64,000 bases of DNA from Chitinophaga polysaccharea (GTDB lineage Bacteria; Bacteroidota; Bacteroidia; Chitinophagales; Chitinophagaceae), in NCBI RefSeq assembly GCF_007829335.1, contig NZ_VIWO01000001.1, positions 1,674,001 through 1,738,000 on the forward strand, written 5' to 3'. A program made the translations under genes and the position numbers. The notes under the pieces are model-generated. The model did no database searches. It was not told the origin of the DNA and saw only the letters and a program-made list of their open reading frames with translations. Below, piece by piece: positions 9,301 through 17,428 of the stretch (within the stretch, counting starts at the first letter, position 1; the number at the start of each line of letters is the position of its first letter).

Positions 9301-9589
9301 TGTTCAGAAATCCCAATTTGCCATTGTAGTTGTATACGCCATTACCGGTAGAAGAAGCGCTGCCGGTGAGCAGGGCCTTATCTGCTGCCGGGGCAGCTGT
9401 ATTGAAGCTGCCGGAGGGAGCCCCGCTTAGCGACCATCCCTGCCATCCATCAGGATAAATGGTGGCCGTGGCCGGGAGTGCATCAAAGTTTTGCTGGTAA
9501 GGGAGCGACTGTGCTGCAGGATTCGTTTGGGCGTGCACGTTGCCCCCGATAAGTAAGCCAATAAGCAGACAGAGTAGAGGTTTTTCCAT
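6311..9589 (-). CDS. Secreted multidomain nuclease (EEP family) with T9SS C-terminal sorting domain
   Basis: The 1092-residue exoprotein has a Sec signal peptide (cleavage near residue 20, HAQ). Visible domains in order: an N-terminal beta-sandwich (about 25-220); a bacterial Ig-like Big_5 domain starting DTTAPVAGTLIPANAATGV (226-335); a choice-of-anchor J-like domain with NEDWLISPAFDL (340-500); a beta-sandwich (505-615); an endonuclease/exonuclease/phosphatase (EEP) domain (618-905); and a fibronectin-like and T9SS type A sorting tail ending LPTGVYFLRIQSG and KIFISR. EEP residues are intact: Asn625 in NWNIE, Glu662, His762 in LLHAKA, Asp805 and Asn807 in GDFND, Asp895-His896. It is probably an extracellular or surface-bound nuclease or phosphoesterase. 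Its exporter would be the T9SS that includes SprA (59164). Confidence 0.88.
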   Translation of the reverse strand: MEKPLLCLLIGLLIGGNVHAQTNPAAQSLPYQQNFDALPATATIYPDGWQGWSLSGAPSGSFNTAAPAADKALLTGSASSTGNGVYNYNGKLGFLNSGSVDNALVMALNTSGQQNIQLAYDVMTIRNPYDGSANTRINEVVVQYRIGNAGNFISLSETAYQNDTIAQTGPGITTPQHNIHQSVLLPPACSNQSLVQLRWVNRQISGGGSRPSFAVDNIQASGSGADTTAPVAGTLIPANAATGVSPVTSPQVIFSENIQTGTGYLLLHNSQTGRIDSFTINNPAVVISNNSLTLKKTLQPNRHYYITIDSAAVKDLSGNAFAGIRDSTKWEFTTGNQELIYHFDDCTPSGSSQLSGGFSQYSVSGAQQWGCTTFGQNNSNGVQINGYSGGAVENEDWLISPAFDLTGFHYPLLQFSSRTAFAGPSLTLRISTNYSGTGDPREASWTTLNGRFPDSGSDVWKLSSGINLAAFKQANVSIAFVYTSGPEVQAARWTIDDFILSDTTAAPAPTLNSNPGALDFDYVKSGQSSSPQNIHFWANDFTANLNITAPAGFQVSRDSSNFGNTVTFTTGELQNGPKDISVKFVPTAAGQAYTGNLTFNAGSFADSHTQLSGTSLRSLKVVNWNIEWFGSPVQNPANDSLQQANVTRVLQSLDADIFALAEVVDTARFRAVVNQLPGYSYVLSDFGSYADSVTDVDYVSAQKLAFVYKTAVIRKIRTYGVLRQNGSSNAYYNWSSGRFPYLMEATAKLENDSARIQFILLHAKANTGTKPDKITSWQRRKNGAKELKDTLDTQYPYSNIIMLGDFNDDLNKTITTELLPDTTTSYIDFMNDSIDYRPLTLPLSLSGQRSTISYSSVIDNVIGSNETGVAYIPGSARVQTQVERLVSNYGATTTDHYPVMSRYNLQILGNPLPVNAFDARPDGNKVLVSWKTPYEINSKYFVVERSRNGRSYEAVDTVLGQGSIAGASAYIAYDEQPWPGFSQYRLKTVGLDSSIKYSPVKAVFMIDKDLWLKLLWCILGHQLQYWLDWPMSGPASVSLIDVQGRVRYEGRTELIKGKNYKTVNIDQLPTGVYFLRIQSGMQVQVSKIFISR

Positions 9590-9820
9590 AGTAAGGTTTT
9601 AATGAAAAAAAAGGGTTTCAGATTTCGGTAAATAAATCTACGTAATTCAGTTTACCCGGGATATGATTTTTTTGTTAATAACCCTAACATTAATGGATCT
9701 CCGGATTTTTCCGGGAACGTATTTCCTTGCCGGATGGCCATCAGCAATTATTCTGCTTTATTATATCGTATTTAAATTTAATTAATATATTTATTGCCAT
9801 CTTGTCAGCTAAACCCTGGC

Positions 9821-9835
9821 TGGCACACCCTTTGA
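9821..9835 (+). promoter_or_regulatory. Sigma-54-like -24/-12 element upstream of htpG (candidate)
   Basis: The sequence TGGCACACCCTTTGA matches the sigma-54 consensus TGGCAC-N5-TTGC at every defined base but the last (A for C). Its predicted start site, about 12 nt beyond, leaves a leader of about 16 nt before the htpG ATG. No good TAnnTTTG promoter is seen in the preceding 270 bp. The window gives no proof that the organism has RpoN. Confidence 0.4.
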
Positions 9836-9862
9836 AAAAGTTTAGAAAAAATCAGATAACCG

Positions 9863-11692
9863 ATGCAAAAAGGCGCTATACGTGTTCAAACAGAGAACAT
9901 TTTCCCGATTATCAAAAAGTTCCTGTATTCCGATCATGAAATTTTTATCCGCGAGCTGGTAAGTAACGCTGTGGATGCCACCCAGAAGCTGAAAACATTA
10001 GCCAGTGTTGGGGAATTCAAAGGAGATCTGGGAGACATTGCTATTGACGTAAAAGTAGATAAAGAAAAGAAAACCATTACGATTGCAGATCATGGTATTG
10101 GCATGACTGCGGAAGAAGTGGACAAATATATTAACCAGGTAGCGTTTTCAGGAGCAGAAGAGTTCCTGAAAAAATACAAAGGACAGGAAAGCGGTACTAA
10201 TATTATCGGGCATTTTGGGCTGGGTTTTTACTCTTCCTTTATGGTAAGCAGCAAGGTGGAAATCTATTCCAGATCATGGAAAGAAGATGCAGCCGGCGTT
10301 CGCTGGGAATGCGATGGCAGCCCGGAATATGAGCTGGAAGAAGTATCCAAAACAGACAGAGGTACCGAAATCGTGATGTATATTAATGAGGAAAGTGAAG
10401 AATTCCTGGAAGACGGACGCGTACGCGCTATCCTTGAAAAATTCTGTAAGTTCCTGCCTGTTCCCGTTACTTTTGAAGGAACACAGATCAATAACACCAA
10501 CCCGGCATGGACAAAGAAACCAAGTGAGTTAACAACAGAAGACTATCAGAATTTCTACAAGGAATTATATCCGTTTGCTGAACCTCCGTTGTTCTGGATT
10601 CACCTGAATGTAGACTATCCATTCAATCTCACCGGTATACTCTACTTCCCGAAAATCAACAAAAGCTACGAACTACAGAAAGATAAAATCAACCTCTACT
10701 CCAACCAGGTATATGTTACAGACGAAGTAAAAGATATTGTACCCGAGTTCCTGATGTTACTGCATGGCGTGATCGATAGCCCGGATATCCCGCTGAACGT
10801 GAGCCGCAGCTATCTGCAAGGCGATCCTAACGTAAAGAAAATCAACGCACACATCACCAAAAAGGTAGCTGATAAATTAGATGAAATATTCCGGAATGAC
10901 CGTACTTCTTTTGAAGAGAAATGGGATTCTATCGGTCTGTTTGTGAAATACGGTATGATGACCGATGACAAGTTCCTGGAAAAAGCCAATAAATTCCTAT
11001 TGCTGGAAGATGTAGCAGGAGGTAAGTTTTATACACAGGAAGAATACCGCACTGCCGCTGCGGCGTTGCAAACCAATAAAGAACAGAAACTCGTCATCTT
11101 ATATGCTACCAATCCGGTACAACAGGATAGCTATGTGCAAGCTGCCATCAGTAAGGGTTACAAAGTAGTGAAAATGGAAACGTTGGTGGATGCTGCCTTT
11201 ATCAATAATATGGAAATGAAATGGGAGAATGTATCGTTCACCCGCGTAGATGCTGATATTGCAGACAACCTGATTGATAAAGAAGAAAACACGACTACTG
11301 TATTATCGCAGGAGCAGGAAGGTACTTTGAAAGAACTGTTTGGCGCCCAGGTGACCCAGCCCAATATCAAGGTGGAAATGAAAGGACTGAGTGTTGAAGC
11401 GCAACCGGTTATTGTTACACGCCCTGAGTTTATGCGCCGTATGAAAGATATGGCAGCCATGGGCGGCGGCGGAATGAACTGGTATGCTAATATGCCCGAC
11501 GAAATCAATATGACGGTGAATGCCAATCACCCGGTATATACCCAGATCCTGAAAGAGAGTGATAATACCTTGCAACAGAAGCAGATAAAGAACCTGGCAG
11601 ACCTGGCATTATTATCTCAGAACTTGTTGACCGGCGCAGATCTGACCGCTTTTGTCAATAGAAGTGTAGAGTTGATGGCGGAAAAAAAATAA
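9863..11692 (+). CDS. htpG: Molecular chaperone HtpG (Hsp90)
   Basis: The 609-residue product is bacterial Hsp90, an ATP-dependent cytosolic chaperone. The N-terminal GHKL ATPase domain is intact: FIRELVSNAVDA (ATP-binding Asn/Asp region), IADHGIGMT (G1 box) and IIGHFGLGFYSSFMV (G2/lid). The middle domain has the catalytic-arginine loop LNVSRSYLQGD. The C-terminal dimerisation domain is shorter and more divergent. The length is close to the E. coli protein. The start at 9863 (MQKGAIRVQTENIFPII) matches the family. It is monocistronic, ending at a hairpin terminator. A sigma-54-like element lies at 9821. Confidence 0.98.
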   Translation: MQKGAIRVQTENIFPIIKKFLYSDHEIFIRELVSNAVDATQKLKTLASVGEFKGDLGDIAIDVKVDKEKKTITIADHGIGMTAEEVDKYINQVAFSGAEEFLKKYKGQESGTNIIGHFGLGFYSSFMVSSKVEIYSRSWKEDAAGVRWECDGSPEYELEEVSKTDRGTEIVMYINEESEEFLEDGRVRAILEKFCKFLPVPVTFEGTQINNTNPAWTKKPSELTTEDYQNFYKELYPFAEPPLFWIHLNVDYPFNLTGILYFPKINKSYELQKDKINLYSNQVYVTDEVKDIVPEFLMLLHGVIDSPDIPLNVSRSYLQGDPNVKKINAHITKKVADKLDEIFRNDRTSFEEKWDSIGLFVKYGMMTDDKFLEKANKFLLLEDVAGGKFYTQEEYRTAAAALQTNKEQKLVILYATNPVQQDSYVQAAISKGYKVVKMETLVDAAFINNMEMKWENVSFTRVDADIADNLIDKEENTTTVLSQEQEGTLKELFGAQVTQPNIKVEMKGLSVEAQPVIVTRPEFMRRMKDMAAMGGGGMNWYANMPDEINMTVNANHPVYTQILKESDNTLQQKQIKNLADLALLSQNLLTGADLTAFVNRSVELMAEKK

Positions 11693-11801
11693 TATAGCTA
11701 TACAATAAAAAAATATTTCATTTCCTGTTTTTGTTAGTTAATTTGCAGCAACCCCCGAAAACTGCATTTTAACCAGCAGGAGAAAAATATTGTAAAACCT
11801 G

Positions 11802-11840
11802 TCCCCCGTCGCTGATGCGATGGGGGATTTTTAGTTTTTG
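11802..11840 (+). terminator. Terminator of htpG
   Basis: Arms TCCCCCGTCGC (11802-11812) and GCGATGGGGGA (11817-11827) pair over 11 bp with one mismatch, a 4-nt loop and a following TTTTTAGTTTTT. The next ATG is only 9 bp away at 11849, so the downstream esterase must have its own promoter overlapping here or be expressed by readthrough. Confidence 0.85.
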
Positions 11841-11848
11841 GTAGTTAT

Positions 11849-12613
11849 ATGAAAAAAAGAATAATTAAAATATTAAACTATATCATCGTGTTGAGCATAT
11901 CTGCTCTCATTTCCTGTAAAAAAACGGAAACTGCGGCGCCTGTAGACAATACCCCACCTGTAGAAGATTCCTTTAGCCGGCAAACGGTGGGTATTACCGC
12001 GCAAAAGATTGATACTAAAGGAAACATCAGCGATTATCTCCTTTATATTCCCGATGGCTATAATGAGAAGAAAAGTTATAAATGGCCAGTGGTATTTTTT
12101 CTGCATGGTGTAGGAGAAATGGGCAATAATGTGAATGTGCTGAAAAATGTGGGACTGGTAAAAGTAGCAGGAGGGAAGCCCTTCGTGATCATTGCACCGC
12201 AGTGTTTAAGCGGGTGGTGGAATCCGCAGTATCTTGATATCTTATACAAGGAAGTATTGGAAAAGTATCACGTGGATCCAACCCGGGTATATCTCACTGG
12301 ATTGAGTATGGGAGGATTCGGTACCTGGGACTGGAGTTCAGCCCGTCCGGAAAAATTTGCCGCCATTATTCCTATCAGCGGCGGTGGGGATGTAAACAGG
12401 ATGCCCAACCTGAAAGCTATGCCTATATGGGCTTTCCACAGTGCAGACGATCCTACTGTAAATGTAAGTAATACGCGGGTACTGGTAAATGCATTGAAGG
12501 CGTTGGGCAGTAATGTGAAATATACAGAATATCCTGATGGAGGCCATGATGCCTGGACCCGCACTTATGCTAATGCCAATGTGTATACCTGGTTACTGGC
12601 GCAACATAAATAA
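11849..12613 (+). CDS. Lipoprotein carboxylesterase / phospholipase-like alpha/beta hydrolase
   Basis: The 254-residue product is a predicted lipoprotein (SALISC, Cys23) followed by an alpha/beta-hydrolase domain of the esterase / prolyl-oligopeptidase-like group. The catalytic triad is visible: Ser153 in the GLSMGG nucleophile elbow, Asp200/201 in FHSADDPTV, and His233 in DGGHDAW. An oxyanion motif FFLHGVGE is at residues 83-90. Such proteins in Bacteroidota include carbohydrate acetyl/feruloyl esterases and PHB-depolymerase-like enzymes; I cannot name the substrate. Membrane anchoring suggests action on external polymers. It has no same-strand partner. Confidence 0.85.
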   Translation: MKKRIIKILNYIIVLSISALISCKKTETAAPVDNTPPVEDSFSRQTVGITAQKIDTKGNISDYLLYIPDGYNEKKSYKWPVVFFLHGVGEMGNNVNVLKNVGLVKVAGGKPFVIIAPQCLSGWWNPQYLDILYKEVLEKYHVDPTRVYLTGLSMGGFGTWDWSSARPEKFAAIIPISGGGDVNRMPNLKAMPIWAFHSADDPTVNVSNTRVLVNALKALGSNVKYTEYPDGGHDAWTRTYANANVYTWLLAQHK

Positions 12614-12628
12614 CTAGAAGAGATAAGC

Positions 12629-14338
12629 TTATTGGTGGCGCCTGATATCAATTACTTTGAGCTGCAGGGATGTTTGCCCATTCCATTCATTTTCATCGAG
12701 CGTAAACGCCATATCAAATGGCTTTTTATCTGCTAAGATGCTGAATTTATCTGCCATGTAAAAACCAATCCCCGACATGGTAGGGCCATATCTGCCTTGT
12801 TTTACAGAGAATTTGATATGCTCGTCTTTTACAATTTTTGAATAACCATTATCTGTGACATTCCTTACCAGGAAAACGGGGCGCAGGTTTTCTGGTCCCA
12901 GGGGTTCAAATTGTTTCAGGATATTATAAAAAGCTGGAGTAATATCAGATAATTGGATTTCCGAATCGATCACGATTTCCGGCACCAGCTGATCGGGACG
13001 TATCGTGTTGGCTACCACTGTTTCAAAGCGTTCCTGGAATGCTTTTACATTTTCTGTTTTCATGGTCATACCAGCTGCGTAAAAGTGTCCCCCATAATTT
13101 TCCAGCAGGTCTTTACATTGATGAATAGCTTCATACACATTGAAACCCATCACAGAACGTGCCGACCCCGCAACTTTGTCGTCATTCGATTGGGTGAGGA
13201 TAATCGTTGGCCGGTAGTAATATTTGTCGATAAGCCGGGAGGCAACAATGCCTACGACTCCTTTATGCCAGTGTGCCTGGTATAGTACTGTAGATTTTTT
13301 AGTGGCAATATCTGCATCATTTTGAAGGAGCACAATGGCTTCCTGGGTGATGGTATTGTCTATTTCTTTCCGGTCGAAATTATCGGCGTGCAATACGGCG
13401 GCGATAGCAGCTGCTTTTTCCACATCATTTTCGATAAACAGGTTTACCGCTTTCCTGGCATCGTCCATTCTGCCTGCGGCATTTACCCGGGGGGCAATAA
13501 CGAATACAAGGTTGGCGATCGTTAACTTTTCTTTCAGGGCGCTAAGTGTAATCAACGCTTTAATACCGGGAAGCGGATCAGTATTTACTTTTACGAGACC
13601 GTGAAAGGCAAGTACCCTGTTTTCACCGGTCATCGGAACAATATCTGCTGCGATGCTGGTGGCAACGAGGTCGAGGTACTGGTTGGCTTCCGAAGGAGGA
13701 AGTCCTCTTTTTTGTGCAAAGGCGGAAATTAGTTTGTAGCCGATGCCACACCCACTAAGTTCTTTATAAGGATAAGGACAATCTGTTTGTTTGGGATTCA
13801 GGATGGCTACTGCTGGAGGAAGTATGGCATCAGGCAAATGGTGGTCGCAAATAATGAAGTCGATACCCCATTCTTTGGCGAGGGTGATATGTTCAATAGA
13901 TTTTATACCGCAGTCGAGTGCAATGATCAGGCTGAAATCATTGTCTCTCGCATATTCGATGCCTTGCATAGAAATACCGTATCCTTCGCGGTACCGGTGC
14001 GGGATATAAAATTCAATATTGCCGTAGAGTTTTTGTAGAAAAGCATACACAGTCGCTACAGCGGTGGTACCATCTACATCGTAGTCGCCGTATATCAATA
14101 TTTTTTCATGCTGAAAAAACGCCTGTTCAATTCTTGAAATGGCTTTATCCATATCCTTCATTGTCCAGGGATCATGTAGATCTTCCAGTGTAGGGCGAAA
14201 AAATTGCCGGGCAGCTTCGAAATTGGTCACATTGCGTTGTACCAGCAACCTACATAGTAGAGGGTGTATGCGCAATGAAGACTGTAGTAACTGTTCCTGA
14301 TTTGGTTGATATGCTTTTACTGTCCAGCGTTTTTGCAT
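12629..14338 (-). CDS. recJ: Single-stranded-DNA-specific exonuclease RecJ
   Basis: The 569-residue product is RecJ, the 5'-3' single-strand DNA exonuclease of recombination and mismatch repair. DHH-superfamily motifs are present: IYGDYDVDGTTAVATV (motif I), ALDCG (motif II), ICDHHLPDA (motif III, giving the family name) and the DHHA1 region GSARSVMGFNVYEAI with GGHFYAAGMTM. The C-terminal OB-type domain follows. Length is typical. It sits 111 bp after the minus-strand polyprenyl synthase gene and converges on the esterase gene. Confidence 0.97.
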   Translation of the reverse strand: MQKRWTVKAYQPNQEQLLQSSLRIHPLLCRLLVQRNVTNFEAARQFFRPTLEDLHDPWTMKDMDKAISRIEQAFFQHEKILIYGDYDVDGTTAVATVYAFLQKLYGNIEFYIPHRYREGYGISMQGIEYARDNDFSLIIALDCGIKSIEHITLAKEWGIDFIICDHHLPDAILPPAVAILNPKQTDCPYPYKELSGCGIGYKLISAFAQKRGLPPSEANQYLDLVATSIAADIVPMTGENRVLAFHGLVKVNTDPLPGIKALITLSALKEKLTIANLVFVIAPRVNAAGRMDDARKAVNLFIENDVEKAAAIAAVLHADNFDRKEIDNTITQEAIVLLQNDADIATKKSTVLYQAHWHKGVVGIVASRLIDKYYYRPTIILTQSNDDKVAGSARSVMGFNVYEAIHQCKDLLENYGGHFYAAGMTMKTENVKAFQERFETVVANTIRPDQLVPEIVIDSEIQLSDITPAFYNILKQFEPLGPENLRPVFLVRNVTDNGYSKIVKDEHIKFSVKQGRYGPTMSGIGFYMADKFSILADKKPFDMAFTLDENEWNGQTSLQLKVIDIRRHQ

Positions 14339-14449
14339 TATTATGTTTTAAGAAGCGAAAGCTTCGCCTGTATCTCCACTACTGTCTCCTGCTGCCGTTA
14401 GCTAGCTGCTTTCAGCTTCATCTGCATATTACATTATTTTTTATTCTTT

Positions 14450-15415
14450 CTAAAATGTTCTGTCAGTTGTGAAACGTACCAGGGATTCCAGTCCGTTTCT
14501 GACGGCATTTTCCGGGAATTTATTCAATATGGTAAGGGCTTCATCCCGGTATTCGAACATTTTTTGGCGGGTATAATCAATTCCGCCGGATGCTTTTACT
14601 AACCGGATGACTTCTTCTACGCGGTCTTTTTCTGTATTGTGATTTTTTACTATATTAATAATCTTTCTCCTGGTATCAGGAGTGGCGTGTTCCAGGGTAT
14701 AGATAAGGGGAAGGGTCATTTTTTTCTCCCTTATATCTATGCCGGTAGGTTTACCAATTTTGGCAGACCCATAATCGAATAGGTCATCCTTTATCTGGAA
14801 GGCAACGCCTACCTTTTCGCCAAAAAGGCGCATTTGTTCGGTGGTATGTTCGTCATTGCTGCTGCTCCATGCACCTGCGGCGCAGGCGGAAGCGAGTAAG
14901 GAGGCTGTTTTGCGGCGGATGATCTCGAAGTAAATATCCTCTTTGATATTCAGTTTCCTTGTTTTTTCTATCTGGAGCAGTTCGCCTTCGCTCATTTCCT
15001 TTACTGCCTCAGACAGGATTTGTAAAGTCCGGAAGTCATTGTTATTCAGTGACAATAACAGACCTTTTGACAGCAGGTAGTCGCCCACCAGTACTGCAAT
15101 TTTGTTTTTCCACAGGGCATTGATAGAAAATAATCCACGGCGTTCATTGGCGTCATCTACTACGTCGTCATGTACGAGGGTGGCGGTATGTAGCAATTCT
15201 ACCAGGGCTGCTGCGCGATAAGTGCTTTCCTGGATATTTTCATTAAAAAGCTTAGCGGATAATAAAACAAACATGGGCCTGATCTGCTTTCCCTTGCGTT
15301 TCACAATGTAATGCATGATCCTGTCCAGCAACGGCACATGGCTTTTTACTGAATCTGCAAACTTACTTTCAAAATCCTGTAATTCTTTCCCTATCAGGTG
15401 TTTAATCTCGTCCAT
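14450..15415 (-). CDS. Trans-polyprenyl diphosphate synthase (octaprenyl type)
   Basis: The 321-residue product is an all-trans polyprenyl diphosphate synthase, which builds the isoprenoid side chain, here most likely of menaquinone. The first aspartate-rich motif is DDVVDD (83-88) and the second is DDLFDYG (210-216); KGKQIRP (41-47) binds isopentenyl diphosphate. These match the IspB/HepT class rather than the short farnesyl synthases. Menaquinone biosynthesis genes mqnB and mqnD at 46702-48195 fit this role. It is divergent from the ompA-like gene at 15729, with 313 bp between. Confidence 0.9.
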   Translation of the reverse strand: MDEIKHLIGKELQDFESKFADSVKSHVPLLDRIMHYIVKRKGKQIRPMFVLLSAKLFNENIQESTYRAAALVELLHTATLVHDDVVDDANERRGLFSINALWKNKIAVLVGDYLLSKGLLLSLNNNDFRTLQILSEAVKEMSEGELLQIEKTRKLNIKEDIYFEIIRRKTASLLASACAAGAWSSSNDEHTTEQMRLFGEKVGVAFQIKDDLFDYGSAKIGKPTGIDIREKKMTLPLIYTLEHATPDTRRKIINIVKNHNTEKDRVEEVIRLVKASGGIDYTRQKMFEYRDEALTILNKFPENAVRNGLESLVRFTTDRTF

Positions 15416-15728
15416 GTCTGAAATAAAAAGGATTGCTAAGCTAGGTTTTAAAAATCACATTTTAACATTTTGGCCTTTAATTTGTATATGGAGTATAACA
15501 TTCTCTTAACAAGAGATAAAGATTTCATTAACACGAGGTATGCATTCCTTTAACTTAGCTAGATTTAAGGTATATAAATACTTTCATTTAAGCTTTAATA
15601 TTGAAGGACTTATCAATGAAAATAATATTGCAAGAAAAATTTGTATATTCATTTATGATATTTACCTTTGCTAGGTAAAAAACGGGTTATTAGTAAATTT
15701 TTAACAGTTTTTAATAAAAAAAACAATT
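15416..15728. other. Divergent intergenic region, AT-rich
   Basis: This 313-bp gap separates the polyprenyl synthase (minus) and the OmpA-like gene (plus). The right half contains the strong promoter of the OmpA-like gene (15640-15670). The left half is AT-rich; I see no convincing promoter match there for the minus-strand gene and no ORF or RNA gene. Confidence 0.6.
15640..15670 (+). promoter_or_regulatory. Strong Bacteroidetes-type promoter of the OmpA-like gene
   Basis: TTTG (15640-15643), a 19-nt spacer and TACCTTTG (15663-15670) form a full match to the Bacteroidetes -33/-7 consensus. The expected leader is about 50 nt and very A/T-rich, ending in an A-rich stretch before the ATG instead of a Shine-Dalgarno sequence. 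This fits high expression. Confidence 0.85.
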
Positions 15729-17270
15729 ATGGCAAGCAAAAAGTACTTATTACTGGCAGGCGCTGTGGGTTTACTATCAGCATCTACTAGTTTTGCACAG
15801 GTTCAACCAACCGGCTACGATGCTTTGGATAGCACCAAAGTGTCTAGCAAGCGTATGGTACAACAAAATAACTTCACGAACCACCAATCAAATTTCCCGG
15901 CTAAACCGAGAGATATGTGGGAACTGGGTTTAAGCGGTGGTTTACACCTGATTGATGGAACAGTTAACCCTAGACCAGGTTTTGGTGGTGGTATCTCCCT
16001 GAGAAAAGCACTGGGTCATACTTTTTCCCTGAGAGCTGAGTACATCGGTTCTATCGATAAAGGACAGAACTACAAAGCTATCTACGATAATCCGGGTGCT
16101 GCTAGTCCTTGGGCTAAAACGTATGCAAAGAACGGATTCTACGTTCCTAACTACAAATCTCAGAACCACCAGCTGTCTCTGGATATGATTGCTTCTTTGA
16201 GCAACATCCTGTTCTACAGAGCAGAACCTAAGATTAACTGGTATGTACTGGCTGGTTACTCAATAGTGGTAGCTGACGTTGACGTTGATGCATTGGATGC
16301 AAACGGTAATGGTTATGACTATTCTTCCATCAATTTTGGTCAGAAACGTCATGACATCGTGAAAGACCTGAAGTCTTTACAAGATGGTAAATACGAGCAA
16401 AATGCTCCTTCTCAGGGTAACAGAATCGCTATCGGCCGTCATAACGACAACCAACTGCTGCGTCACGCACTGGACGTAGGTACCGGTATCGCATTCAAAA
16501 TCAGCAAACGTTTCAACCTGGGTGTTGAAGAAAAACTGACCCTGCCATTTGACGCTTACCTGGATGGTTATCCTGGACCAGGCGGTGCTACCAAAGATTT
16601 CTATTCTTACACCAGCTTACGTCTGAACTTCAACCTGGGTAACTCTTCTAAACGCGTACAGCCATTATGGTGGATCAACCCACTGGAATACGCTTACAGC
16701 GAGCTGAGCAACCCACGTCACATGAAGATCCCAGCTCCGGTTCTGCCTGATGCTGACGGTGATGGCGTAACTGACCAGTTCGATCGCGAACCTAATACTC
16801 CAGCAGGCGCACCAGTTGATTCTCACGGTGTTGCTAAAGATACTGATGGTGATGGCGTTCCTGATTACAAAGACAAACAACTGATCACTCCAACTTACTG
16901 CCAGCCAGTTGACGCTGATGGTGTTGGTAAATGCCCAGATCCAGAATGCTGCAAACACATAGCTCCAGCTTGCTCTAGCTTAGTGCTGCCTAGCGTATCT
17001 TTCAAAGGCTCTTCTACCAAAGTTGGTAGCGAACAAGAAGCTATCCTGGCTTCTGTAGCTTCCAGCCTGAAAGCTAATCCTTCTTGCAACGTGCTGGTTA
17101 CTGGCCACGCAGGTGCTAAAGGTAAAAAAGGTGGTGTTGACCTGAGCAGCCGTCGTGTTGATTCAGTTATCGACTACCTGGCTGACAAACAAGGAATCGA
17201 CCGCGGTCGTTTCATCAAACAAAACACTCCTGGTGAGTCTGGCACTGTTGATTTAGCTCCTGCTAACTAA
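15729..17270 (+). CDS. OmpA-family outer-membrane protein with thrombospondin type-3 repeats
   Basis: The 513-residue product has a signal peptide (cleavage near residue 23, SFAQ), a beta-barrel-like N-terminal domain of about 300 residues, two calcium-binding thrombospondin type-3 repeats (DADGDGVTDQFD at about 337 and DTDGDGVPDYKD at about 366), a cysteine-bearing linker, and a C-terminal OmpA-like domain (SFKGSSTKV through DLSSRRVDSVIDYLADKQ) that would bind peptidoglycan. The OmpA domain is short and divergent: the usual NxxLSxxRA signature is DLSSRRVD. Codon choice is strongly skewed to the ctg, aac and ggt type, unlike most neighbours, which fits an abundant protein. It has its own promoter and terminator. 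Confidence 0.9.
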   Translation: MASKKYLLLAGAVGLLSASTSFAQVQPTGYDALDSTKVSSKRMVQQNNFTNHQSNFPAKPRDMWELGLSGGLHLIDGTVNPRPGFGGGISLRKALGHTFSLRAEYIGSIDKGQNYKAIYDNPGAASPWAKTYAKNGFYVPNYKSQNHQLSLDMIASLSNILFYRAEPKINWYVLAGYSIVVADVDVDALDANGNGYDYSSINFGQKRHDIVKDLKSLQDGKYEQNAPSQGNRIAIGRHNDNQLLRHALDVGTGIAFKISKRFNLGVEEKLTLPFDAYLDGYPGPGGATKDFYSYTSLRLNFNLGNSSKRVQPLWWINPLEYAYSELSNPRHMKIPAPVLPDADGDGVTDQFDREPNTPAGAPVDSHGVAKDTDGDGVPDYKDKQLITPTYCQPVDADGVGKCPDPECCKHIAPACSSLVLPSVSFKGSSTKVGSEQEAILASVASSLKANPSCNVLVTGHAGAKGKKGGVDLSSRRVDSVIDYLADKQGIDRGRFIKQNTPGESGTVDLAPAN

Positions 17271-17300
17271 TCAGTATCACTCATTAAGATGATAACTAGG

Positions 17301-17337
17301 AAAACCTCTCCCGTTCACTCGGGAGAGGTTTTCTCTT
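17301..17337 (+). terminator. Terminator of the OmpA-like gene
   Basis: A perfect 13-bp stem (AAAACCTCTCCCG at 17301-17313 with its complement at 17320-17332, 6-nt loop) is followed by TCTCTTTG. It lies 30 bp after the stop codon. Confidence 0.9.
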
Positions 17338-17370
17338 TGTAGCGGATACTTCCATTATAATTATTTATTG

Positions 17371-17400
17371 TTGGAGTATCAATATTTACCCCTAATTTTG
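17371..17400 (+). promoter_or_regulatory. Bacteroidetes-type promoter of kup
   Basis: TTG (17371-17373), 19-nt spacer and TAATTTTG (17393-17400) match the -33/-7 consensus. The start would be near 17407, leaving a leader of about 22 nt before the GTG start codon of kup. Confidence 0.75.
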
Positions 17401-17428
17401 AAGGCTTTTTTAACCAACTTTTTATTAC

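Noticed and set aside
14352..14365. GAAGC-GAAA-GCTTC hairpin upstream of recJ
   Set aside because: Short 5-bp stem with GNRA-like loop and no T-run or neighbour context; probably coincidence.
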